A stretch of DNA of 8,168 bases from Alphaproteobacteria bacterium (GTDB taxonomy: Bacteria > Pseudomonadota > Alphaproteobacteria > JAJTHO01). The notes beneath the pieces are model-generated. The model worked only from the letters and a program-made list of their open reading frames with translations, was not told the DNA's origin and made no database searches. Position numbers and translations under genes: made by a program. Location: contig JAJTHO010000031.1 of the NCBI GenBank assembly GCA_021297975.1, forward strand, positions 1 through 8,168, given 5' to 3'. Position 1 is the first letter of the stretch. Each line of letters begins with the position of its first letter. Of the stretch, positions 1-6,790 are shown one piece after another.

Positions 1-1
1 A

Positions 2-169
2 GAAGATGGCCTTCACGGCGAGGAGCTTTACTTTGTTGTTGGCGGTCAAGCCTGGAAAATGGCCGAAAAATACCCGACAAACTCTGAAAAACAACTGGGC
101 TGGCTGGAGCTGTATGAACTCAGCATAACCGGCATAAAAAAACTGAACGAAGCCGCACACACCCGCTGA
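2..169 (+). CDS. 3' end of an unrecognised protein (partial, 55 codons)
   Basis: An open frame enters from the left edge and runs to a TGA at 167-169. It gives 55 residues beginning EDGLHGEELYFVVGG and ending KKLNEAAHTR. The start lies outside the window. The tail is soluble-looking, with many Lys and Glu residues and a Trp-containing stretch (GWLELYEL). I see no signal peptide, membrane segment or catalytic motif, and I do not recognise the family. Codon use is ordinary for the region, and it ends only 33 bases before fliK, with a sigma-54 promoter starting 4 bases after its stop. It could belong to a preceding flagellar operon, but that rests on position alone. The absence of stops over 55 codons and the sharp end before the promoter support a real gene end. 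Confidence 0.6.
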   Translation, partial: EDGLHGEELYFVVGGQAWKMAEKYPTNSEKQLGWLELYELSITGIKKLNEAAHTR

Positions 170-172
170 TAC

Positions 173-188
173 TGGCACACTCCTTGCA
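173..188 (+). promoter_or_regulatory. Sigma-54 (RpoN) -24/-12 promoter for the fliK-flgD-flgE operon
   Basis: The sequence TGGCACACTCCTTGCA matches the sigma-54 consensus TGGCAC-N5-TTGCA at every fixed position. The invariant GG is at 174-175 and the invariant GC at 186-187, with the required 10 bases between them. It lies between the stop of the upstream gene and the fliK start, in the correct orientation. Sigma-54 control of hook genes is established for several flagellated bacteria, including Caulobacter, where it works with an enhancer-binding activator such as FlbD. Transcription would be expected to start roughly 12 bases after the GC, near 199, only about four bases before the fliK ATG. 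I could not identify an activator-binding site with confidence. Confidence 0.85.
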
Positions 189-202
189 CCGCAATCTCCA
201 TC

Positions 203-2062
203 ATGGTTGCGGTCTCCTCCCCCTCTTCACTTTTACCCTCGCCGGCAGCGCCCGCGTCACCCCTCGGCGCAACAGCCAATAACGCGCCCGCAACCGATTT
301 TGCCGCCTTGCTCTTTAACGCAACGCCGCCAGCCCTCCCAGCGGCTAATACGCCAAAAACCAAAGCGCCGCAGCCCGCCGCAAAGGCCGCAAGTCCCGAT
401 ACCGCCACCAGCAGCCGCGATACAGAGACACCCACAACAGAGGGTAACGCGCCCGCCGTTGATGCCAGCACGCCTAAAAACAGCGATACCGCCAGCACGG
501 GCGATAACTCAGACCAGCAGGCTCCAGATACAACCGACGACACCGTCCAGCAAAACGATACCCCCGCCCCCGCGCCGCAACTGGTTGTGGCGGTTGTGGC
601 TGCGCCGGTTATTGTAGACACCATAACGATCAGCGCCCCGGCAAATACTGCCGCGCCAACAGAGTCCGCAGAAATTGATACACGCCTTGCCGCCGCCCTG
701 CCCGCTGCGCCTGCGGCAACGCCTGTTTTGAATACCGCAACGCCGCAAACCCAAGACAACGCCGCGCTTGATGCCCTGCTCGCCAGTGCTGCACCCAAAA
801 GCGATGCAGCTGTTACGCTCGAACAGTTGAGCGCCAGTCTTGCCGAAAATACGCCCGTCGAAACGCCCCGCCCCGTTAACGATGTAAGCAACGCTGCTAT
901 CCTTGCCGACGCCGCGCTTCAAGCAAGCCAGCAGTCGGAAACCACCCTGCCGATTCTAAACGCGCCGGATAGCGCGGAAACAGAACAGACGCAGCCCCTG
1001 CCGCCCCAAGCCCCAGTTATCAAGCCCGTCGCCGTGACACCCGCAACCACAACCGCTGATGCCGCCGCAACCATCGCGCCGCTGGCGGTTCAGGCCGTGC
1101 AAGAGACCGTGCGCCCCAAAAACACCCCCGCCCCTGATACCGCTAAAACAGATAGCACTGCCGCAGCCGCTACAGTTGCCGCCGCCAGCCCTGTGTCTGA
1201 CCAAGAACTGCCGCAACAGCCTGCTGTTTCTCCAGTTGTCCTCCCCGCTGCCGCCAACGACGACCAAGCAACTCTTGCCGCGCCGGTTACCGCCGCGCCC
1301 CAGACTCTGAACCAAAACGCGCCGCAACCCGCCGCGACACAATACAGCAACCTTGAAACCGCACCAACCAGCAACGCAGACACAAAGCCCGCAACCAGCG
1401 CAGACACCCTCACCGCCCCTACAGCCGAACAAAAAACCAGCGCTGCCCCCCAGCCAACCGACAAGCCCGCCGATAAACCCGCCGCCCCGGCATTAACAAC
1501 AACTGCCGCAACCGATCAGCCCGCGCCGCAAACAACCCCGACCCCAGCGCCCCCACCCGCGCCGGCCGCAACAGCCTCCGCGATTCCCCCTGCTCTCGCC
1601 GCCCATGCCGTGTATGGCAACAGCGCCGGGCATGAACAAATTGCCTATGCCATGAAAAAAGCGACCGATGACGGCACGCAAAACATCACCATCCGCCTCC
1701 GCCCGCATCAACTCGGGCTGGTTGACATACAAATGACGGTGAGCGCAGACGGCAAGATTCAAGCCGTTCTCGCCGCCGATAAACCGGAAACACTGTTCTG
1801 GTTGCAACAAGACGCCAAGCAGTTGGAACGGTCCTTGCAAGACAGTGGATTGAAGACCGACAGCACCAGTCTGTCGTTTCAATTTCGCGGCGATTCCGGC
1901 ACTGGGGGTTACTCCTCTAACCAGAACAGCCGCAACGAACACCAAAACGCCCCGATAGAGGCGCGTCAACGTGAGGTAAACAATCCATCGGCGGAAACCG
2001 CCGATCAACCTGAGCGCAGCGGTGTGTCTACACGCCCCGGCGCGCTCAACATGCGTGTTTAG
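203..2062 (+). CDS. fliK: Flagellar hook-length control protein FliK
   Basis: FliK is a secreted molecular ruler. It measures hook length and, through its C-terminal domain contacting FlhB, switches the flagellar export apparatus from rod/hook to filament substrates. The product is 619 residues, long but within this variable family's range. Residues 1-35 are Ala/Pro/Ser-rich and end in a TDFAALL motif. Residues about 40-460 are low-complexity Ala, Pro, Thr, Gln and Asp, consistent with an extended ruler region. Residues about 475-565 form the conserved Flg_hook domain, with the signature IRLRPHQLGLVDIQM at 497-511 followed by a Leu/Gln helix (LFWLQQDAKQLERSL). The tail is polar. The ATG at 203 has no Shine-Dalgarno sequence; no other ATG occurs in frame before residue 484, and the N-terminal motif favours this start. 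Antisense open frames over the Ala/Pro-rich part are composition shadows. flgD follows after 11 bases. Confidence 0.9.
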   Translation: MVAVSSPSSLLPSPAAPASPLGATANNAPATDFAALLFNATPPALPAANTPKTKAPQPAAKAASPDTATSSRDTETPTTEGNAPAVDASTPKNSDTASTGDNSDQQAPDTTDDTVQQNDTPAPAPQLVVAVVAAPVIVDTITISAPANTAAPTESAEIDTRLAAALPAAPAATPVLNTATPQTQDNAALDALLASAAPKSDAAVTLEQLSASLAENTPVETPRPVNDVSNAAILADAALQASQQSETTLPILNAPDSAETEQTQPLPPQAPVIKPVAVTPATTTADAAATIAPLAVQAVQETVRPKNTPAPDTAKTDSTAAAATVAAASPVSDQELPQQPAVSPVVLPAAANDDQATLAAPVTAAPQTLNQNAPQPAATQYSNLETAPTSNADTKPATSADTLTAPTAEQKTSAAPQPTDKPADKPAAPALTTTAATDQPAPQTTPTPAPPPAPAATASAIPPALAAHAVYGNSAGHEQIAYAMKKATDDGTQNITIRLRPHQLGLVDIQMTVSADGKIQAVLAADKPETLFWLQQDAKQLERSLQDSGLKTDSTSLSFQFRGDSGTGGYSSNQNSRNEHQNAPIEARQREVNNPSAETADQPERSGVSTRPGALNMRV

Positions 2063-2073
2063 GAATAGATAGT

Positions 2074-2751
2074 ATGGTCAGCACCGTTAACACCGGCCTC
2101 GCCGCCACCAGCGGCAGCACCAATTCGCAAAAGGCCACCAAAGTCTTTGGTGATAACCTCAATTCGTTCCTGAAGTTGCTCACCACGCAACTTCAGAACC
2201 AAGATCCCTTAGAGCCCATGGATAGCGCCGCATTCACCAACCAGCTTGTCCAATTCGCCAACGTCGAGCAGGCCATTGGCACTAACCGAAATATGGAAAA
2301 ACTTCTGACCGCAACAACCGCCAATCAAAATCTCGGCACCCTCAGCTATTTGGGTAAAACCGTGGATGCCAACGCCAACACGGTGTTCTTTAATGGCACC
2401 GATAACGCATCGTTCCGCTATCAATCAGCCTCTGATTACGCCCGCGCCTCGGTCAGCATTATCAATGAAAAAGGCACAACGGTGCGCACGCTGGATGTGA
2501 ACCCGAAAAAAGGCGTTTACACCGTCAACTGGGACGGCAAGGATACCCAAGGCTTTAAACAGCCAAACGGCTTTTATAGCGTCAAAGTGAACGGCTTTGA
2601 CAGCAAAGATAAGGCAACGAGGCTGAGCACCGTTATTAACGGCACGGTCACGGCGGTTGGCAATGAAAACGGCCAGGCGATGCTGACTGTAAACGGCATC
2701 CCCCTACCCACAACCGCCGTCATCGCCGTGCGCGAACCGCAACCAAAATAA
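2074..2751 (+). CDS. flgD: Flagellar hook assembly/capping protein FlgD
   Basis: FlgD is exported to the tip of the growing hook and acts as a scaffold cap that lets FlgE subunits polymerise; it leaves when the hook is complete. The product is 225 residues, the usual length. Residues 32-66 carry the conserved N-terminal export/assembly region, including FLKLLTTQLQNQDPLEPMD and the following NQLVQFANVEQ. Residues about 90-220 form the beta-rich C-terminal part, with a FlgD Ig-like segment around 110-180 (YTVNWDGKDTQG and NGFYSVKVNG at about 149-174) flanked by Tudor-like strands. Start choice is firm: AGGA at 2061-2064 sits 9 bases before the ATG and overlaps the fliK stop, so fliK and flgD are probably translationally linked. 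It lies between fliK and flgE, 49 bases before the flgE start, consistent with one hook operon. Confidence 0.95.
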   Translation: MVSTVNTGLAATSGSTNSQKATKVFGDNLNSFLKLLTTQLQNQDPLEPMDSAAFTNQLVQFANVEQAIGTNRNMEKLLTATTANQNLGTLSYLGKTVDANANTVFFNGTDNASFRYQSASDYARASVSIINEKGTTVRTLDVNPKKGVYTVNWDGKDTQGFKQPNGFYSVKVNGFDSKDKATRLSTVINGTVTAVGNENGQAMLTVNGIPLPTTAVIAVREPQPK

Positions 2752-2787
2752 GCAAGACAACCGACGTATATTGATAAGGCCACTAAT

Positions 2788-2793
2788 AAGGAG
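2788..2793 (+). promoter_or_regulatory. Shine-Dalgarno sequence that fixes the flgE start
   Basis: AAGGAG lies 7 bases upstream of the ATG at 2801. The frame is open back to a TTG at 2771, but that codon has no ribosome binding site. The ATG start also gives the canonical FlgE N terminus (MSLLGSMFTGVSGL). Confidence 0.9.
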
Positions 2794-2800
2794 TTTTTTT

Positions 2801-4234
2801 ATGAGTCTTTTAGGATCCATGTTTACCGGCGTTTCTGGCCTTTCCGGCCAGGCGCAGCGTCTTGCCACCATTTCTGAGAACATCGCCAACGTGAACACCG
2901 TCGGCTATAAACGCATTGAGAACCAGTTTCAAACCTTTGTCACCGAAACCAATCCGCGCCGCCATTCCCCCGGCGGTGTTGTGACCTCGATTAACCACCA
3001 GCTCACCGCCCAAGGGACGCTGCAGGCAACAACTGCAACAACCGATATGGCCATATCCGGCACCGGTTTTTTTGTGGTGAACCAAAACGCCGTGCCCACC
3101 GTGGGTGATGAATATCTGTATACCCGCGCCGGGAAATTTGCTCCCGATGCAACGGGCGATTTGAAAAACACCGCCGGGTATTATCTGCAAGGCTGGCCGC
3201 TGGATGTGAATGGTAATTTGCCTACAACCGCCGGTTCGGTTATTTCGCTCGAAACAGTCAACGTCGGCCAGCTGACTGGCAAACCAATTGCCACATCTAA
3301 AGTGGATATTGGGATAAACCTACCCGCGAAATCCGCGCTTGATCCCTTGGGTAACGGCACCGTGAGCGATGCGAAGCGTTCGTCTGATATCGTGGTGTTT
3401 GATTCTCTTGGTATTGCCCAGACTATTCGTCTTAATTGGAACCACGTAGCCAATAACACCTGGCATCTCACCATGAACCCCGGCTCTTACGGCACCCCGC
3501 CCGTGCTCAACACTATCGTGGATGTTCAGGATGCAACGGGTGTTGCGATTAACACCGTCAACGGTGCTGCCCCCGCCAACCAATTGGGTAACCCCCTTGT
3601 TGCCGGGACGCAATATCTGCAGGTTGTCTTCAACACCGACGGAACCTTACGGGATATCACCGACCCTTCAACCGGCACCACCGTCTACAACAACACCGAC
3701 AAGACCGTTAAAGTTAACTTTGACTTCAGCCCGTCGGGCGCAACCAACAACCAGACCATTAGCTTTAACTTTGGCCGTCAGAACTTAGGACCCCTTGCCA
3801 ACGTCGCCGAAGGCCTAACCCAGTATGACGCCGATTACTTCACCGCGTTTATCAACCAGAACGGCGTGCGTTTTGGCTCCTTCACGGGTGTGAACATCAA
3901 CGAAAAAGGCGTTGTCACCGCCATCTTCGATAACGGCCAAACCCAGCCGCTCTATCAAATTCCGCTGGTCAGCTTTGCCAACCCCAACGGCCTCCAGCCC
4001 GTCACCGGCAACGCCTACAGCCAGACCGAACGCGCCGGGGAATTCATCCTGCGTGAGGCGGGCAAAGGCGGCACCGGAACCGTTGTTGCCTCCACCGTTG
4101 AGACCTCCACCGTCGATATCGCCGAGGAATTCTCCAACATGATTGTGACCCAACGCGCCTATTCCGCCAACACCCGCGTTATCAGCACCGCCAGCGACAT
4201 GCTGAACGAGCTGATCCAGATCGCCGGGCGGTAA
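2801..4234 (+). CDS. flgE: Flagellar hook protein FlgE
   Basis: FlgE polymerises into the curved hook that joins the rod to the filament outside the cell. The product is 477 residues, somewhat longer than the enterobacterial protein, as is common where the surface-exposed central domain is expanded. Residues 1-40 carry the N-terminal rod/hook D0 signature (MFTGVSGL, then SENIANVNTVGYKR at 25-38). The conserved AISGTGFFVV segment is at 84-93 and the RAGKF...GYYLQGWP stretch at about 109-133. The middle, about 145-390, is Asn/Thr/Gly-rich beta structure typical of the D1/D2 domains. The C-terminal 40 residues form the partner D0 helix, including IVTQRAYSANTRVI and ending LNELIQIAGR. Export is by the flagellar type III system, so no signal peptide is expected. 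It is the last gene before the terminator at 4272-4305. FlgF/FlgG rod proteins share the terminal motifs, but length and the preceding flgD favour FlgE. Confidence 0.95.
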   Translation: MSLLGSMFTGVSGLSGQAQRLATISENIANVNTVGYKRIENQFQTFVTETNPRRHSPGGVVTSINHQLTAQGTLQATTATTDMAISGTGFFVVNQNAVPTVGDEYLYTRAGKFAPDATGDLKNTAGYYLQGWPLDVNGNLPTTAGSVISLETVNVGQLTGKPIATSKVDIGINLPAKSALDPLGNGTVSDAKRSSDIVVFDSLGIAQTIRLNWNHVANNTWHLTMNPGSYGTPPVLNTIVDVQDATGVAINTVNGAAPANQLGNPLVAGTQYLQVVFNTDGTLRDITDPSTGTTVYNNTDKTVKVNFDFSPSGATNNQTISFNFGRQNLGPLANVAEGLTQYDADYFTAFINQNGVRFGSFTGVNINEKGVVTAIFDNGQTQPLYQIPLVSFANPNGLQPVTGNAYSQTERAGEFILREAGKGGTGTVVASTVETSTVDIAEEFSNMIVTQRAYSANTRVISTASDMLNELIQIAGR

Positions 4235-4271
4235 ATCGTTTTAAGATTTTCAAAGTTACCTCACTCCTCAA

Positions 4272-4305
4272 AGGCTTCACTGTAAAAAGGTGGAGCCTCT
4301 TTTTT
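4272..4305 (+). terminator. Rho-independent terminator of the fliK-flgD-flgE operon
   Basis: The arms AGGCTTCAC (4272-4280) and GTGGAGCCT (4290-4298) form a 9-bp stem with a single G-U wobble around a 9-base loop. A run of six T follows at 4300-4305. It starts 37 bases after the flgE stop, on the same strand. Confidence 0.9.
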
Positions 4306-4316
4306 GTCATGAATGC

Positions 4317-4460
4317 ATTCAATAAAAGTGTCGTCATCCCGACCAAAGCCGCAGAGCGGCGGCGCGGAGGGATATCCTTTAAGAGATGAGGAGATATCTC
4401 GACTACGCAAGGCGCTGCCTTGCTGCGCTCGATATGACCCCCCCTATATTTTTATTGAAT
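4317..4460. repeat. 144-bp palindromic repeat-like element with perfect terminal inverted repeats
   Basis: The ends are perfect 11-bp inverted repeats: ATTCAATAAAA at 4317-4327 and TTTTATTGAAT at 4450-4460. Inside them, GTCATCCCGA (4333-4342) pairs with TCGATATGAC (4429-4438) at 8 of 10 positions. Each arm has its own small hairpin: GCCGC-AGA-GCGGC at 4348-4360, and GCAAGGC-GCT-GCCTTGC at 4407-4423. The centre contains two self-complementary words, GGATATCC (4370-4377) and GAGATATCTC (4391-4400). The whole can fold as a cruciform or cloverleaf. No convincing protein is encoded. The GTCATCCCGA...CTCGACTACGC theme resembles dispersed intergenic repeats seen in several alphaproteobacterial genomes, from memory. 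I see no target-site duplication (flanks GAATGC and ACCCTG). It might be a non-autonomous mobile element or a REP-like repeat; copy number cannot be judged from one window. Confidence 0.65.
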
Positions 4461-4506
4461 ACCCTGTCTTGTTGTCATTCCCATAGTTTATAGCTAGTCT
4501 CCCCCC
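4461..4506 (+). promoter_or_regulatory. Short leader region expected to hold the ubiE-ubiB promoter
   Basis: Only 46 bases separate the palindromic element from the ubiE ATG. TTGTCA at 4472-4477 matches a sigma-70 -35 box at five of six positions, but no good -10 lies at normal spacing (TAGTCT at 4495-4500 with 17 bases). TATAGC at 4489-4494 is too close. The ATG is preceded by six C (4501-4506) and no Shine-Dalgarno sequence. Some promoter must act here, because the flagellar terminator lies upstream, but its exact position is a guess. Confidence 0.25.
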
Positions 4507-5244
4507 ATGACCCACAGCCACTCCTTCGGCTTTACGCCCATAGCCGAACACGACCGCCAAGGCGCGGTGAACCAGGTATTCGCCCGCGTTGCTTCCCGCT
4601 ATGACGTGATGAACGACGCCATGAGCATGGGTTTACACCGCCTGTGGAAACGCGCTGTTTTGCGGGCTGTTTTAAAGCGCGGCACGTTTCGTCATCTGGA
4701 TGTTGCGGGGGGCAGCGGCGATGTGGCGCGGCTGATTCGCGGCGCACACCCGGCGGCAGAGACAACGCTGCTGGATATTAACCCCGCCATGCTGGCGGAG
4801 GGGCGGCGGAATCTCCTCAATGCCGGGATTACCAATGCCCAGTTTATTACCGGAAACGCGGAAAAACTGCCGCTCCCGGATAACAGCGTGGATTTGTATA
4901 CTATCGCCTTTGGCCTCCGTAATGTCACCGATATTCCGGCTGCATTAAAGGAAGCAGCGCGGGTTTTAAAGCCCGGCGGGCAGTATATGTGCCTTGAGTT
5001 CACCCCGGAGGTAAACCCCGCACTCCAGCCCCTCTATGATGCCTATAGTTTCCACATCATCCCCCGCCTTGGCGCGTTGCTCGCGAAAGACAAGGCGGCC
5101 TATCAGTATCTGGTGGAGAGTATCCGCCGCTTTCCGAATCGCTTTTCTCTGGAACAACTCATGCGCGATGCAGGCCTACACGCCGTCCGTCACCGCACCA
5201 TGAGCGGCGGGATTGTCGCGCTGCATGAAGGTATCAAGCCCTGA
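4507..5244 (+). CDS. ubiE: Ubiquinone biosynthesis C-methyltransferase UbiE
   Basis: UbiE is a cytoplasmic SAM-dependent enzyme that C-methylates the demethoxybenzoquinol intermediate of ubiquinone synthesis, and demethylmenaquinol where menaquinone is made. The product is 245 residues, close to the usual 250. Residues 32-48 carry the family signature YDVMNDAMSMGLHRLWK. Residues 64-74 are the SAM-binding motif I (LDVAGGSGDVA). Acidic residues at about 90 (LLDINPAML) and NAEKLPLPDNSVD at 117-129 line the cofactor pocket. RVLKPGGQYMCLEF at 152-165 is the second family signature. The start is supported by the typical family N terminus (FGFTPIAEHDRQ), although the ATG has no ribosome binding site. 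The stop overlaps the ubiB start by one base. In many alphaproteobacteria ubiE lies next to mutM, but here the flagellar operon and a repeat lie upstream. UbiE is favoured over a generic methyltransferase because both signatures and the ubiB neighbour are present. Confidence 0.95.
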   Translation: MTHSHSFGFTPIAEHDRQGAVNQVFARVASRYDVMNDAMSMGLHRLWKRAVLRAVLKRGTFRHLDVAGGSGDVARLIRGAHPAAETTLLDINPAMLAEGRRNLLNAGITNAQFITGNAEKLPLPDNSVDLYTIAFGLRNVTDIPAALKEAARVLKPGGQYMCLEFTPEVNPALQPLYDAYSFHIIPRLGALLAKDKAAYQYLVESIRRFPNRFSLEQLMRDAGLHAVRHRTMSGGIVALHEGIKP

Positions 5245-6752
5245 TGCGCGGCGTGCTCTATACCCTGCGGCTTCTAAGGATTATCTGGGTGCTGCTGCGC
5301 TGGGATGCGGTGTTTTTGGTGCCCTCACCTACGCTCGCGTGGCTGGGAAAACGGCTGCGTAAAAAAGCGGCGGAACCGCTTCGCCCCGGTGAGCGCCTTT
5401 CCGAAGCCCTGCAAGCCCTCGGCGCCAGCTTTATCAAACTGGGGCAAGTGCTGGCAACCCGCGCCGATCTCCTCGGCGAGGCCGTGGCGCGGGATCTCAC
5501 CACCCTGCAAGACCGCCTGCCCCCCTTCCCAACCAAAAAAGCCATTCAGACGATAGAGACCGAACTCGGCAAGCCGCTCAGCGCCCTATTCAGCGAGTTT
5601 GACCCCAAGCCCGTTGCCGCCGCCTCCATTGCGCAGGTGCACAAGGCCACAACGCTGGACGGCGAAACCGTCGCGGTGAAAGTCGTCCGCCCCGGCGTGC
5701 GCCAGCAATTTGCCCGCGATTTACGGCTGTTTGCCTGGATTGCCCGGCAATTGGAAAGCATCTCCCCCCTCGCCCGCCGCCTGAAACTGGTGCAGATGGT
5801 CGCCGCGGTGCGGCAAACGCTGGAGATGGAAACAAACCTCCGCTATGAGGCCGCCGCCGCCGATGAGCTGCGCAAGAATTGCGAGCCGTTTGGTGAGCTG
5901 TATATCCCCCGCATTGATTGGCACCGCAGCAGCCAAAGCGTGCTCACCCTCGAATGGCTCGACGGTATCCGCATTGACCAGCGCGAGGCCTTGATCGCCG
6001 CAGGCTTCGACCCCGATGCCATCCTTCGCGCTGCCGCCGCCACGTTTTTCCGCCAAGTCTATATCCAAGGCTATTTCCACGCCGATTTGCACCCCGGCAA
6101 TATCTTTGTGCTGCGCGATGGCCGCCTCGCCGCGCTCGATTTCGGCATGATGGGGCGGCTTTCGGATGAGACGCGCTTTTTCCTTGCCCGGATGCTGCAG
6201 GGCTTTTTAAAGCGCGATTACCGCCAAGTGGCCGAGGCGCACGTTTCCGCCGGCATCATTGGCCGCGATCAATCGGTGGAGCTGTTTGCTCAGGCCTGCC
6301 GCTCGATCGGTGAGCCGATTATCAACAAGCCGATTAACGAGATTTCCATTGGTTTGCTGCTCGGCCAACTGTTCAGCATTGCCGAGCAGTTTCAGATGCA
6401 GACCCAGCCGCAGCTGCTTTTGCTGCAAAAGTCCTTGGTTGTGGCCGAGGGGCTTGGCTGGGCGCTAAACCCCAGCGTCAATATGTGGGAGCTGGCGCGC
6501 CCCTTGATTGAGGAATACTTCCGCAAACAAACCCGCCCCAGCCAGATTGCGAAGACAGCGCGGAAACGGCTGGTGCTGAGTGTCGAGCGGGCGGAACGGT
6601 TGTTAGGGATGGTGGAGCAGCGGCTTGAGAGACCGGGCGGAGAGCAGACCCCGCCGACGCGCGGGGTGCCGTTTGGTTGGGTGCTGGTGCTTTTGGTGCT
6701 CGGCGCGGGACTCGGCTATTGTGCTGTTCCGGTGATATTGGGATTGATATAA
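5244..6752 (+). CDS. ubiB: UbiB, atypical ABC1/ADCK-family kinase of ubiquinone biosynthesis
   Basis: UbiB is a membrane-associated ABC1/ADCK (protein-kinase-like) ATPase needed for ubiquinone production in aerobic cells; its exact reaction is unsettled, and it is thought to help extract or present lipid intermediates. The product is 502 residues, near the usual length. The family hallmarks are present: the KxGQ motif at 65-68 (KLGQ), the Ala-rich loop replacing the P-loop at 125-128 (AAAS), the nucleotide Lys at 146 in VAVKVVRP, the catalytic-loop motif HADLHPGN at 279-286, and the metal-binding DFG at 299-301. Residues about 476-501 form a hydrophobic C-terminal membrane segment, and residues 5-27 are also hydrophobic. 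The ATG overlaps the ubiE stop as TGATG, and a weak GAAGG lies at 5227-5231, so translation is probably coupled to ubiE. In related genomes coaBC often follows; here an unrelated membrane gene does. Confidence 0.95.
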   Translation: MRGVLYTLRLLRIIWVLLRWDAVFLVPSPTLAWLGKRLRKKAAEPLRPGERLSEALQALGASFIKLGQVLATRADLLGEAVARDLTTLQDRLPPFPTKKAIQTIETELGKPLSALFSEFDPKPVAAASIAQVHKATTLDGETVAVKVVRPGVRQQFARDLRLFAWIARQLESISPLARRLKLVQMVAAVRQTLEMETNLRYEAAAADELRKNCEPFGELYIPRIDWHRSSQSVLTLEWLDGIRIDQREALIAAGFDPDAILRAAAATFFRQVYIQGYFHADLHPGNIFVLRDGRLAALDFGMMGRLSDETRFFLARMLQGFLKRDYRQVAEAHVSAGIIGRDQSVELFAQACRSIGEPIINKPINEISIGLLLGQLFSIAEQFQMQTQPQLLLLQKSLVVAEGLGWALNPSVNMWELARPLIEEYFRKQTRPSQIAKTARKRLVLSVERAERLLGMVEQRLERPGGEQTPPTRGVPFGWVLVLLVLGAGLGYCAVPVILGLI

Positions 6753-6790
6753 ATCATATATTTTAATTGCATTATATATTAATTTAATTT
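6750..6790 (+). promoter_or_regulatory. AT-rich probable promoter region before the GTG-start membrane gene
   Basis: Only three of the 41 bases here are G or C, in sharp contrast to ubiB. The tract contains -10-like words (TATATT at 6757-6762 and 6775-6780) and a -35-like TTGATA at 6744-6749, but no pair at standard spacing. It fills the whole gap between the ubiB stop and the next start, so a promoter is plausible though not defined. I see no terminator hairpin. Confidence 0.35.

Noticed and set aside
46..2008. Several long minus-strand frames (for example 46-891, 956-1432, 1493-2008) opposite fliK
   Set aside because: They are composition shadows of the GC-rich, Ala/Pro/Thr-coding fliK sequence; their products are low-complexity Ser/Ala/Gly/Val strings with no family motif, while the plus frame carries the FliK signature.
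2771..2800. TTG start that would extend FlgE by 10 residues
   Set aside because: It has no ribosome binding site, and the ATG at 2801 has AAGGAG 7 bases upstream and gives the canonical FlgE N terminus.
4437..4506. Two C-runs (4438-4444 and 4501-4506) as possible phase-variation tracts controlling ubiE
   Set aside because: Both lie outside the coding frame and are short. Variation in the second could alter the leader, but nothing in the sequence shows it does.
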